DNA of 13,619 nucleotides from an uncultured Paracoccaceae bacterium (GCA_937916485.1 CALFSV010000310.1:1-13619); one strand, 5' to 3'; positions 1 to 7,608 are shown, numbered from the stretch's first letter. Translations and numbers: made by a program. Notes: generated from the letters alone by a model not told the origin.

Positions 1-317
1 ACGGAGATGTAGGCAACATCAGTATTATCTGCAGAAAGGTGTTTCGGCACAGTATCAACCACTTTTACCCTGATTTTTGAGGCGTTCTGGAGATACTTTG
101 TTAGGTGCTCGGCATCATTAGGATGGAGCTGGCCAAATACTTTTGGTACCAATTTATAAAAAAAGCGGGACCAAATTGTTCGCTTGGGTTCAAAGTATAA
201 TATGAACTGATCTTGATCAGTTACGACCAAATTCAAATCATCGCCAATGCTTATCCCTTGTTTGTGCAGGTCCAGCCGCAGGTCTACGACTTGGCTTTTT
301 TCTAATACAATTTCCAT
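1..317 (-). CDS. Unrecognised protein, N-terminal part (runs off left edge)
   Basis: An ATG at 315-317 (read on the minus strand) opens a frame of 105 whole codons with no stop before the window edge, so the gene is incomplete here. The protein starts MEIVLEKSQVV and has an even, protein-like mix of residues, with a basic aromatic patch (WSRFFYKLVPK) near residues 50-60 and no signal peptide or clear membrane segment. A purine-rich AGGAAAGG lies about 10 bases before the ATG, a modest ribosome binding site. It sits 66 bases after the small gene at 384-629 on the same strand, so the two may be co-transcribed. I do not recognise the family. The absence of stops over 105 codons in AT-rich DNA is the main support. 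Confidence 0.55.
   Translation of the reverse strand, partial: MEIVLEKSQVVDLRLDLHKQGISIGDDLNLVVTDQDQFILYFEPKRTIWSRFFYKLVPKVFGQLHPNDAEHLTKYLQNASKIRVKVVDTVPKHLSADNTDVAYIS
205..222. repeat. 18-bp palindrome with 2-base spacer
   Basis: AACTGATC and GATCAGTT are perfect 8-base inverted arms separated by TT. The element lies inside the partial coding region at 1-317, where it encodes a repeated Asp-Gln pair. It could be a dyad protein-binding site or simply a result of the Asp-Gln-Asp-Gln codons. No second copy was seen in the window. Confidence 0.3.
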
Positions 318-383
318 GAGCCCTGCACACCTTTCCTACCGTCAAATACGGCTGTTAAAGCAGCAGAGTTTTAGAATGAAAGT

Positions 384-629
384 TTAGACAAGTTCTTTCA
401 AACTAATGTTTTGTGATGAAAGCGTTGCAAAAAGTGTCGGAACCACCATTCTATGTTTAACGGCGTTAGTTATTGCAGTGCTTATCACCTTCGTTTTTAC
501 GTTAGGTGTTTCAACATCATAGATCCGATGCATCTTACCTTCATAGTCATAGACAATTTGCATTTTCCCAACGGCGTTCGTGCGAAAGCCTAAAAAATGC
601 TGTCCATCTTCGCTATAAGCAAACATCAT
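384..629 (-). CDS. Small unrecognised protein, 81 aa
   Basis: The frame begins at tandem ATG codons (627-629 and 624-626) and ends at TAA. A good Shine-Dalgarno stretch, GGGGAG, lies about 6 bases before the first ATG, which supports translation. The protein (MMFAYSEDGQHFLGFRTNAV...) is soluble-looking, with a beta-rich N-terminal half of short alternating hydrophobic stretches (HFLGFRT, KMQIVYDY, HRIYDV) and a C-terminal half that may be helical. There is no signal peptide, Cys/His metal motif or membrane helix. It precedes the partial gene at 1-317 on the same strand and is divergent from the oxidoreductase gene at 888. I do not recognise the family. It could be a short regulatory or accessory protein, but nothing in the sequence says which. 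Confidence 0.5.
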   Translation of the reverse strand: MMFAYSEDGQHFLGFRTNAVGKMQIVYDYEGKMHRIYDVETPNVKTKVISTAITNAVKHRMVVPTLFATLSSQNISLKELV

Positions 630-728
630 AGTTTCTCCCCAGACTCTTGAGGTTCTACGAAGCTTCAGATTCGCACAAAGGTTTTACTTAAGTCTCTTTT
701 GGAGAGTCACTGATTTATCACACAGTAT

Positions 729-757
729 AGCTGAGGTGTGGTTGAACAGCCTCAGCT
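729..757. promoter_or_regulatory. Inverted repeat, 8-bp arms, between divergent genes
   Basis: AGCTGAGG (729-736) and CCTCAGCT (750-757) are perfect complements around a 13-base loop. No T-run follows on either strand, so it is not a standard intrinsic terminator. Its place between divergent units, about 50-75 bases upstream of the predicted plus-strand promoter, fits a regulator-binding dyad or a hairpin in a 5' leader. No cognate regulator is in the window. Confidence 0.35.
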
Positions 758-804
758 CACTGGACCAAATTAATTTCGTTGCAGTTGTGCATCCGGAATA
801 TTCA

Positions 805-832
805 TTGTCTATACTATAGTTGAAAATATAGC
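805..832 (+). promoter_or_regulatory. Possible sigma70-type promoter for the oxidoreductase unit
   Basis: TTGTCT (805-810) and TATAGC (827-832) are separated by 16 bases in a strongly AT-rich stretch. Each hexamer matches the sigma70 consensus at four of six positions. Transcription would start near 839, giving a leader of about 50 bases before the GTG at 888. This is a by-eye match only. Confidence 0.3.
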
Positions 833-887
833 CTGTACGGGCTTGTACAAAACTCACCGTCTCACTGGTGGCATTCCAAGGAAAAGC

Positions 888-1859
888 GTGTTGGCGATCA
901 AAACAGCAATTATTGGCTTGGGTATCATGGGTCAACGCATGCTTGAACATATGTTGCTTCATCCTGAATTTGTGGTCGACACGATCTGGGATCCAAATTC
1001 CGCCGCCTGTCGAAGCGCGCAAAAACTGGCACCTGATGCTCTAATAGCCTCCAATGCCGAGGCCGCGCTCAGCAACGTTGACTTGGTATATCTTGCCTGT
1101 CCTCCTGCGCCGCGCAAGGCTTATGCTCTGGCGGCATCAGCGCAGGGCAAAGCTGTTTTTCTGGAGAAACCGTTGGGCGTAGATGTAGCTGAAAGCCGCG
1201 TATTGGTGCGTGAATTGACGGCTGCTGGCGTGCCAAGCGCAGTGAACTTTACCCAAGCAGCTGGACGCGCACTCACGGACATTTCAGCAGGGTCCAAAGT
1301 CGGTGCATTGGGCGATTTAATGGGCATCGACATTATCGTAACCTATCCGCATTGGCCGCGCGCATGGCAACAGACGGCAGACTGGCTGCGGTTTCGCAAT
1401 GAGGGCGGCATGACGCGCGAAGTGATCTCGCACTTCCTATTTTTGAGCGAACGCATCTTAGGGCCACTTGAATTGGTTTGGGCAGAGCCAGAATATCCTC
1501 CAAAAGGGAATTTGTGCGAAACCCATGTTGCGGCGCGGTTGGTAAATGGTGCGGGCCTACCCGTGATGATCATGGGCAGTGTTGGCGGCGCGCAGCCTGA
1601 TCGCCAAGAGGTGACGATAAAGGGCTCTAAAACGAGCCGAAGGATTTCGGAATTTACCATCGACACCGTATCATCGGGCGGTCAATTTGAACCCTCGTCC
1701 TCAAACCCGACAGATACGCGTGCGACAGTGTTGAAGGCGCAATTGGATGACATGGTTCTTTTGATGAATGGCAAACCGAACCGCCTCGCCACGATCCAAG
1801 AGGCGCTTAGTGTGCAAATCTTGATCGAAGGTATTTTGTCAGGCCAGCGCGCTAGCTGA
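888..1859 (+). CDS. Gfo/Idh/MocA-family NAD(P)-dependent oxidoreductase
   Basis: The predicted 323-aa cytoplasmic protein has the two-part layout of this dehydrogenase family. It has an N-terminal Rossmann fold with the dinucleotide motif GLGIMG (residues 10-15), then the family's EKP motif (Glu93-Lys94-Pro95), whose lysine usually takes part in catalysis. The C-terminal alpha/beta substrate domain carries a conserved-looking histidine (His182) after GGMTRE. Family members oxidise or reduce sugars, inositols, imines or amino-sugar derivatives; the substrate here is unknown. I chose the GTG at 888 because AAGGA (878-882) lies 5 bases before it. TTG at 891 is 8 bases away and almost as good, and gives MAIKTAIIGLG. 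A TTG at 843 would add 15 residues but lacks a ribosome binding site. It is the first gene of a plus-strand unit, 24 bases before the amide hydrolase. Confidence 0.9.
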   Translation: MLAIKTAIIGLGIMGQRMLEHMLLHPEFVVDTIWDPNSAACRSAQKLAPDALIASNAEAALSNVDLVYLACPPAPRKAYALAASAQGKAVFLEKPLGVDVAESRVLVRELTAAGVPSAVNFTQAAGRALTDISAGSKVGALGDLMGIDIIVTYPHWPRAWQQTADWLRFRNEGGMTREVISHFLFLSERILGPLELVWAEPEYPPKGNLCETHVAARLVNGAGLPVMIMGSVGGAQPDRQEVTIKGSKTSRRISEFTIDTVSSGGQFEPSSSNPTDTRATVLKAQLDDMVLLMNGKPNRLATIQEALSVQILIEGILSGQRAS

Positions 1860-1883
1860 TCAATATCCTAACGGAGGCATACT

Positions 1884-2825
1884 ATGACGCAGAACGTGCT
1901 AGAAACATCGCTCAAAACCTGTCACTGGGGTTACTTTGATGCAACACTACCACCTGCCATGACCATTTCGAGTGGTGATGAAGTGGTGATCAATACCGTC
2001 TCTGGTGGACCCCAAAACCTACCGGGCCCTGGGTTCCATGTGCCACAAGAATTGCTGGACCTTCACGCCGCCGGCCTGCCTACAATGCCAGGGCATATCT
2101 TAACTGGACCGGTTGCGGTGCAAGGTGCGATGCCGGGCGATGTTTTGCAGATTGATATCTTAGACGTTTCTTTACGACAAGATTGGGGGTTTAATTATCT
2201 TGGCCCTCTCAAAGGGACATTGCCACAAGATTTTCCAAACGTGCACCATACGATCATTCCGCTAGATACAGAGCGCGGTATTGCGACATTGCCATGGGGG
2301 CTTGAGCTCAAACTGGCCCCATTTTTTGGCGTGATGGGTGTCGCACCGCCGCCCACGTGGGGACGTATTTCAACGATAGAGCCACGGGTGCATGGCGGTA
2401 ATATCGACAACAAGGAATTGGTGGCAGGCACAACGCTGTATCTGCCAGTTCAAATGGAAGGAGCGTTGTTCTCGTGTGGCGACGGGCACGGCGCGCAAGG
2501 TGATGGCGAGGTTTGCGTCACCGCGATTGAAACCGCGCTACAAGGTCGATTCCGGTTGAGCGTTCTCAAAGATCGCAAGCTGATCTATCCCCAAGCCGAA
2601 ACACCGACCCATTACATCACGATGGGCATGGACGCTGACCTTGATCGCTGTGTCGAGATGGCATTGCGCGACATGATCACACTAGTTTCCCAGCGTGCCC
2701 AGATCAGCCGCGAAGACGCCTATATGCTATGTAGCCTTGCGGGTGATTTGCGCATCACACAGACTGTTAACCGCGAAAAAGGTGTGCATATGGTGATGGC
2801 GAAAAATCTACTTAATACGGCTTAA
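1884..2825 (+). CDS. Acetamidase/formamidase-family amide hydrolase
   Basis: This 313-aa protein belongs to the FmdA/AmdA family, which hydrolyses short amides such as formamide and acetamide to the carboxylate and ammonia in the cytoplasm. Family signatures include GHILTGPVAVQGAMPGD (about residues 70-86), the GVMGVAPP stretch (149-156) and the metal/active-site block GDGHGAQGDGE (199-209), all intact. Length is normal. The start is secure: GGAGG at 1873-1877 lies 6 bases before the ATG. It follows the oxidoreductase by 24 bases and precedes the gamma-glutamyltransferase-like gene by about 50, so the three are probably co-transcribed. The true substrate may be a larger primary amide, since many family members are annotated only by homology. 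The context suggests that it releases ammonia from an intermediate of the imported compound. Confidence 0.92.
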   Translation: MTQNVLETSLKTCHWGYFDATLPPAMTISSGDEVVINTVSGGPQNLPGPGFHVPQELLDLHAAGLPTMPGHILTGPVAVQGAMPGDVLQIDILDVSLRQDWGFNYLGPLKGTLPQDFPNVHHTIIPLDTERGIATLPWGLELKLAPFFGVMGVAPPPTWGRISTIEPRVHGGNIDNKELVAGTTLYLPVQMEGALFSCGDGHGAQGDGEVCVTAIETALQGRFRLSVLKDRKLIYPQAETPTHYITMGMDADLDRCVEMALRDMITLVSQRAQISREDAYMLCSLAGDLRITQTVNREKGVHMVMAKNLLNTA

Positions 2826-2877
2826 CCGCTCTCAAATTCCGCCTTACTTTGACCTGGACATGAAAGAAGACGCACCC

Positions 2878-4473
2878 ATGAAATTCCGCGCCCACAATCT
2901 CTACCCTTCGCGTCGCTCTGCTGTTTTGGCTGACAACGTAGTGACAACCTCGCACCCGCTGGCAGCGCAAGCGGGGCTTTCGATGCTCGCAAAAGGTGGT
3001 AACGCGGTCGACGCCGCAATTGCCACGGCGATTACGCTGACACTGGTGGAGCCAACAGGCAATGGCATGGGATCTGACGCCTTTGCGATCCTCTGGGATG
3101 GCAAGCGATTGCACGGCCTAAATGCCTCTGGTCGCTCTCCTGCAGGCTGGAGCCCTGAACGGTTTGCCGCATATGATCAGATGCCCTTTCGTGGCTGGGA
3201 AAGCGTGACCGTACCAGGTGCGGTATCCGCATGGGTGGCCTTGTCAGGTCGGTTTGGAAAGTTGCCGTTTGCCGATTTATTTGGCCCAGCGATTGGCTAT
3301 GCGCAAAACGGATTTATTGTAACGCCTGTTATCGCAGAATTATGGCGGCGCGCGGCGAAAGACCTTGGCCATCATCCAGGATTTGCAGAAACGTTTCTGC
3401 CAAATGGAGAGGCACCCAAAGCAGGCGAACGGTTCGTGAATGTGCCACTAGCAAAGACCTTTAAACTGATAGCACAGACCAAAGGCGAGGCGTTCTATAA
3501 AGGTGAGCTAGCGGACACGATTTGTGATTTTGCAGCGGAACACGGAGCGGCCTTAAGTCGTGAGGACATGGCTGCACATAAGGCTGACTGGTGCGGTACG
3601 ATCTCGAAAAAATTCGACGATATGGAATTACACGAAATTCCACCAAATGGCCAAGGGATCGCAGCGCTGATGGCCTTGGGAATTCTCTCGCATACCCGCA
3701 TTCGCGAGCTGGACGCGGATAATCCTCTGGCAATCCATTTGCAAGTTGAGGCGATGAAGCTGGCCCTTGTGGACGCAGAAACTTATGTCGCAGATGGCGA
3801 TCATATGACAGATGTGACATCTGAGGCTTTGCTGGATGAAACCTATTTGGCCAGCCGCGCAAGCCTGATTGACGAGACCCGCGCGCAAGATTTCAACGCT
3901 GGCGCGCCTAAAAACGGCGGCACTGTCTATCTAACAGCTGCGGATGCGTCTGGAATGATGGTGTCGTTCATTCAATCAAACTATGCAGGGTTCGGGTCTG
4001 GCATAGCTATTCCCGGAACAGGTATTTCAATGCAAAATCGCGGTGCTGGGTTTTCACTCGACCCCGATAGTCCAAATCTGGTCGGGCCTAACAAACGCCC
4101 GTTTCATACAATTATTCCTGGATTTGTGATGGGCCCTGATGGACCATTGATGAGCTTTGGGGTCATGGGCGGTCCAATGCAGGCACAAGGCCATGTTCAA
4201 ATGGTACTACGGACCCAAGTTTGGGGACAAGATCCACAGATGGCAGCAGATGCGCCACGTTGGCGATTTGTTGAGGGGTTCGTTTTGGCCTGTGAGGATA
4301 CGATGCCTGATGCGACCTTAAAGGCTTTGGCAATGATCGGCCACAAGATCGAACTGGAAGCGCCAGACAATGCCTTTGGCTTTGGCGGTGCGCAATTGAT
4401 TTGCCGCTTGCCTCAGGGCGGGTATGCATCAGGATCTGATCCGCGCAAAGACGGGCTTGCCGCTGGATTTTGA
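2878..4473 (+). CDS. Gamma-glutamyltransferase-family Ntn hydrolase (YwrD-like)
   Basis: This 531-aa protein belongs to the gamma-glutamyltranspeptidase family. These are made as one chain that cuts itself before a threonine, which becomes the nucleophile attacking gamma-glutamyl amide bonds such as those of glutathione. The N-terminal block ASGRSPAGW and the junction NGGTVYLTAAD are visible; the T in GGT (Thr349) aligns with the nucleophile. FGSGIAIPGTGI, QNRGAGF, RPFHTIIPG and the C-terminal SDPRKDGLAAGF follow. The classical TTHxS motif is TVYLT here, as in the YwrD-like branch. There is no signal peptide, so it should act in the cytoplasm, unlike periplasmic Ggt. An ATG at 2860 would add six residues (MKEDAP), but I prefer 2878 since MKFRAHNLYPSRR resembles the usual family start; neither has a strong ribosome binding site. 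Related members include cephalosporin-acylase-like enzymes, so the acyl group may not be glutamate. Confidence 0.9.
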   Translation: MKFRAHNLYPSRRSAVLADNVVTTSHPLAAQAGLSMLAKGGNAVDAAIATAITLTLVEPTGNGMGSDAFAILWDGKRLHGLNASGRSPAGWSPERFAAYDQMPFRGWESVTVPGAVSAWVALSGRFGKLPFADLFGPAIGYAQNGFIVTPVIAELWRRAAKDLGHHPGFAETFLPNGEAPKAGERFVNVPLAKTFKLIAQTKGEAFYKGELADTICDFAAEHGAALSREDMAAHKADWCGTISKKFDDMELHEIPPNGQGIAALMALGILSHTRIRELDADNPLAIHLQVEAMKLALVDAETYVADGDHMTDVTSEALLDETYLASRASLIDETRAQDFNAGAPKNGGTVYLTAADASGMMVSFIQSNYAGFGSGIAIPGTGISMQNRGAGFSLDPDSPNLVGPNKRPFHTIIPGFVMGPDGPLMSFGVMGGPMQAQGHVQMVLRTQVWGQDPQMAADAPRWRFVEGFVLACEDTMPDATLKALAMIGHKIELEAPDNAFGFGGAQLICRLPQGGYASGSDPRKDGLAAGF

Positions 4474-5030
4474 GTGGCTTGAGGGCGCGGAACAAAGTCT
4501 TAAACTCACAGTTTGGTGCTGTCAGACTAACGATTGCATGCATCGAATTGCTAGTGCAGGCTAAATCTGTCCGCTCAACAAATGGTACCACTCAGCGAGA
4601 GCAGCAGCTCGGTTTAGCTAAATCGCAAGTTTTTTATCATTCACCCACGCTACGAATCCACCCAGCCCACTTCGACCTAGTTTAATCTAAAAGTGCCTCT
4701 AGGCTTGTTTTAAAGTACCTGTCTGGCGAGCGTTTTACCTTACGGCGAGGCTACGAAACCGCCCTGCCAGCCTCAAGCTCATTTTGTCTGACAGTGCCAC
4801 TTCAACAACTCCAGACACTTTGTCATCTTGGGAACAAAGGGAGACACTACAGTTTTCCGTCGGCAAGTATTAGGATGCAAGGCAATACCGAGGCTTGAAT
4901 CTTCGCGCGCGCTTCATAATACTACTAATTCACCGGACACCCTACGCTTTTGAACCCCGCAAGTCACTAGTTTAAAATAAAGATAAGATAGCCAATATCT
5001 TTGCAGGTACCCCAAAATAAGGAAAAAACC
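4474..5030. other. 557-base gap without a convincing gene
   Basis: This stretch separates the three-gene unit from the M20 genes. Short frames exist but lack ribosome binding sites and recognisable motifs. Small dyads are present: AAACT-CAC-AGTTT (4502-4514), the perfect palindrome TTTAGCTAAA, and GAGGCT/AGCCTC (4747-4752 and 4769-4774). A weak GCC-TCTA-GGC hairpin near 4694-4703 is followed by TTGTTTT and might end the upstream transcript. The last 60 bases are AT-rich and hold a probable promoter. The length and stop-filled frames would fit a decayed gene or element, but I could not match it to any family. Confidence 0.5.
4950..4978 (+). promoter_or_regulatory. Predicted sigma70-type promoter for the M20 pair
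   Basis: TTGAAC (4950-4955) and TAAAAT (4973-4978) are separated by exactly 17 bases. They match the sigma70 consensus at four and five of six positions respectively. Transcription would start near 4985, leaving a leader of about 45 bases before the ATG at 5031. It suggests the M20 genes can be expressed apart from the upstream three. Confidence 0.45.
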
Positions 5031-6194
5031 ATGACCATTCTGCCCATTATTCAAGATGCCAAAGATGAGCTAACGGCTATTTTTAAAGATCTGCACGCCA
5101 ATCCTGAAATTGGCTTTACCGAATACCGCACTGCAAAAGTAGTTGCCGAGAAGCTGCGCGAATACGGTGTGGACGAGGTTCACGAAGGTATCGCTAAAAC
5201 TGGTGTTGTAGGCATAATCAAGGGCCGCGAAGGGCCCCGACGTGTGGGATTGCGCGCCGATATGGACGCCTTGCCTATCAATGAGTTGACCAACCTTGAC
5301 TATGCATCGAAAATCCCTGGTGTGATGCACGCCTGCGGGCACGATAGCCACACCACTATGCTGCTTGGTGCGGCAAAGCATCTGGCCTCGACCCGCAATT
5401 TCACGGGCACCGCGGTGCTGATATTCCAACCCGCCGAAGAAGGCTTGGGCGGCGCGCGCGGCATGCTTGCCGAGGGGCTTTTTGACCGCTTTCCTGTCGA
5501 TGAGATCTATGGCATGCACAATTCGCCCAACGGAGAACCCGGAACGATAGGTATCTGCAAAGGGCCCGCGATGGCCGGTGCCGCATTTTTTGACATTATT
5601 GTCCAAGGCAAGGGCAGTCATGCCGCGATGCCGCAACAATCGCGAGATCCCTTGGTCATCGCCGCAGAGTTGGTCGGCGCAATCCAGACCATCCTCAGCC
5701 GCAATGTCGCCCCCCTAGACACTTGCGTGCTCTCCGTAACGCAGCTGCACGCGGGATCTGCCTATAATGTGGTGCCCGATACCGCGAAGCTGGCCGGCAC
5801 AGTGCGCTATTTCAAACAAGAGGTGAGCGATATGGTCGAGCAGCGGATGCGCGATTTATGCGCCGGCTATGCCACTGCTTACGGGATTGAGATCACCCTC
5901 GATCATCGCAACATTTTTGATGTGCTGATGAATGACCATGACCTGTCGGAGGCCTACCTAGAAGCCGCCGCTGACATCGTTGGCAACGAAAACGTCAGCG
6001 GCACTGATGAGCCTGCAACCGGGTCCGAAGATTTCGCGGACATGTTGCAAGTGGTGCACGGTGCCTACTGCCGGATCGGTCATTCTGGCACCACCGGCCT
6101 GCACAACCCCAGCTTTTTCCTCGATCCCGAAGTGCTGCCTGTCGGTGCATCCGTGATGGCACGCATCGTCGAGCGGCGATTGAACGCAGCATAG
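5031..6194 (+). CDS. M20 amidohydrolase (hippurate hydrolase / N-acyl-amino-acid type)
   Basis: This 387-aa cytoplasmic metalloenzyme belongs to the M20D group (hippurate hydrolase, N-acyl-L-amino-acid or IAA-amino-acid amidohydrolases), which cleaves an acyl group from an amino acid. All dimetal ligands are visible: Cys102 and His104 in HACGHDSH, Glu136-Glu137 in QPAEEG, His163 in YGMHN and His358 in TGLHNPSF. GLRADMDALPI (73-83) and the small-domain GKGSHAAMP (His197), which completes the site across the dimer, are also intact. The Cys ligand is typical of M20D and separates it from ArgE/DapE. The start is ATG 5031 with AAGGAA 6 bases upstream; a TTG at 5001 would add ten residues without support. 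No signal peptide. It is followed 46 bases later by a second M20 gene. The acyl group and amino acid cannot be told from sequence. Confidence 0.93.
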   Translation: MTILPIIQDAKDELTAIFKDLHANPEIGFTEYRTAKVVAEKLREYGVDEVHEGIAKTGVVGIIKGREGPRRVGLRADMDALPINELTNLDYASKIPGVMHACGHDSHTTMLLGAAKHLASTRNFTGTAVLIFQPAEEGLGGARGMLAEGLFDRFPVDEIYGMHNSPNGEPGTIGICKGPAMAGAAFFDIIVQGKGSHAAMPQQSRDPLVIAAELVGAIQTILSRNVAPLDTCVLSVTQLHAGSAYNVVPDTAKLAGTVRYFKQEVSDMVEQRMRDLCAGYATAYGIEITLDHRNIFDVLMNDHDLSEAYLEAAADIVGNENVSGTDEPATGSEDFADMLQVVHGAYCRIGHSGTTGLHNPSFFLDPEVLPVGASVMARIVERRLNAA

Positions 6195-6240
6195 GCCAGC
6201 GGGCCAACCACGAACCAATAGCAAGTCAAGGAGAAGAAAA

Positions 6241-7608
6241 TTGTCCACACGCGATCAAGCAATCCGATCGGCACAAGCCCTCGTTGATGACGGCCGCTTT
6301 GTCTCCGAGCTGGCAGAGCTCGTGGCCCGCCCCACAGAAAGCCAAGATCCGGCACGCGCCAATGAAATGCAGCGCTATCTGTCTGATCTGCTGATGCCGC
6401 GCCTGGTCGCTGCTGGATTTGACAGCGAAATCCACCCCAACCGTTATGGCAATCCGTTTCTGGTGGCCCGCCGGATCGAAGACCCACACCTTCCGACCAT
6501 CCTGGGTTATGGCCACGGGGATGTCACGCGCGGACAAGAAGGAGCGTGGCACGCGGACGGCGCACCCTTTGTGCTGCGCCAAGATCAAGACAGACTGTAT
6601 GGGCGCGGTACAGCTGATAACAAAGCCCAGCATCTGATAAACATACAAGCGCAGGAATGCGTGATCGCCGCGCGGGGCAAGCTGGGGTTTAATGCAGCCT
6701 GGCTGATTGAAATGGGCGAAGAAACCGGCTCGCCTGGGCTGGAAGCGTTTTGTCAAGAGAACCAAGATCTGTTGGGGGCGCAGGTTCTCATCGCCTCTGA
6801 CGGGCCGCGGTTATCGCCGGACGTGCCGCTAGTGTTTCTCGGCGCGCGCGGGGCGATCAACTTCACGCTGTCGGTGGAGTTGCGAAAGGGTGCGCATCAT
6901 TCCGGCAACTGGGGCGGATTGCTGACTGACCCCTCCGTCATTTTGGCCCATGCGTTGAGTACAATCACCAACGCGCGCGGCCAGATCCAAGTGCCAGAAT
7001 GGCACCCCACGAGCCTTACACCAGACATTCGCGCGCTTATCGCCAAATTGCCCCTACCCGTCGGCCCCGCCATCGATAGAGATTGGGGCGATGCCGCGCT
7101 GACCCCGCAAGAACGTGTGTACGGCTGGAACGCCTTTGCCGTGCTAGCGATGGAAAGCGGGGTTCCAGCCGCACCTGTCAACGCCATCTCGGGCCACGCT
7201 AAGGCAACTTGTCAGCTACGTTTTGTCACGGGAACGGATGTAGATGATATCCTGCCCGCACTGCGTCGCCATTTGGTTCGCGCAGGATTCCCGCAGGTCC
7301 GTATTGACCGATCAGATAACGGGTTTTTCCCTGCGACACGTTCAGATCCTGATAATCCTTGGGTGGCACGGGTCATCACATCGCTGCGAAAGACCCTCGG
7401 GTCTGATCCACATATCGCGCCAAATCTCGGCGGATCACTGCCCAATCATGTTTTTATAGACACGCTCGGACTGCCGACGGTGTGGGTTCCGCATTCTTAT
7501 GGCGGCTGCAATCAGCACGCTCCTGACGAGCACATGCTACTGCCCGTTGCCCGCCAAGCGCTCGGCCTAATGGCAGGCATCTATTGGGACTTGGGTGCGG
7601 AGGCATAA
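6241..7608 (+). CDS. M20 metallopeptidase, CNDP-like dipeptidase type (TTG start)
   Basis: This 455-aa cytoplasmic peptidase has an N-terminal catalytic domain interrupted by a dimerisation domain. Metal ligands are complete: His92 in GYGHGD, bridging Asp126 in GRGTADNK, Glu160-Glu161 in MGEETG (catalytic base and ligand), Asp187 in IASDGP and His426 in NQHAPDEH. The dimerisation domain has AHHSGNWGG, like the HSGxxGG histidine motif of carnosinase/CNDP dipeptidases; this, with the length, argues for dipeptidase-like activity. It differs clearly from the preceding M20D enzyme, so it is not a recent duplicate. The start is TTG, chosen because AAGGAG (6228-6233) lies 7 bases before it and no suitable ATG or GTG is nearby. 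A beta-alanyl, D-amino-acid or N-acyl substrate is equally possible. Its stop lies 15 bases from that of the convergent ATPase gene. Confidence 0.9.
   Translation: MSTRDQAIRSAQALVDDGRFVSELAELVARPTESQDPARANEMQRYLSDLLMPRLVAAGFDSEIHPNRYGNPFLVARRIEDPHLPTILGYGHGDVTRGQEGAWHADGAPFVLRQDQDRLYGRGTADNKAQHLINIQAQECVIAARGKLGFNAAWLIEMGEETGSPGLEAFCQENQDLLGAQVLIASDGPRLSPDVPLVFLGARGAINFTLSVELRKGAHHSGNWGGLLTDPSVILAHALSTITNARGQIQVPEWHPTSLTPDIRALIAKLPLPVGPAIDRDWGDAALTPQERVYGWNAFAVLAMESGVPAAPVNAISGHAKATCQLRFVTGTDVDDILPALRRHLVRAGFPQVRIDRSDNGFFPATRSDPDNPWVARVITSLRKTLGSDPHIAPNLGGSLPNHVFIDTLGLPTVWVPHSYGGCNQHAPDEHMLLPVARQALGLMAGIYWDLGAEA

Larger units (their letters stand above)
630..887. other. Divergent intergenic region (258 bases)
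   Basis: This AT-rich stretch separates the minus-strand small genes from the plus-strand catabolic unit and must hold promoters for both directions. I see a perfect 8-bp inverted repeat at 729-757 and a plausible plus-strand promoter at 805-832, both listed separately. A TTG at 843 could extend the oxidoreductase frame upstream, but it has no ribosome binding site and would lie about 4 bases from the start of the predicted transcript. Confidence 0.6.

Noticed and set aside
843..887. 15-residue N-terminal extension of the oxidoreductase from a TTG at 843
   Set aside because: There is no ribosome binding site before 843, and family members begin just before the GxGxxG strand; GTG 888 (or TTG 891) has AAGGA in place.
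684..1022. 112-codon minus-strand frame over the oxidoreductase start
   Set aside because: It overlaps the well-supported oxidoreductase N-terminus and shows no protein family motif; it is most likely a shadow frame.
3461..3888. Long minus-strand frames inside the gamma-glutamyltransferase gene
   Set aside because: They lie wholly within a gene with intact family motifs and show no motif of their own.
4470..4685. 71-codon plus-strand frame just after the gamma-glutamyltransferase gene
   Set aside because: It starts inside the last codons of that gene at a GTG without a ribosome binding site, and its translation shows no family features.
4686..4980. Possible insertion-sequence remnant with GGCACTGTC-like sequence on the minus strand
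   Set aside because: The resemblance to IS6-type ends covers only about eight bases; no partner inverted repeat, target duplication or transposase motif was found.
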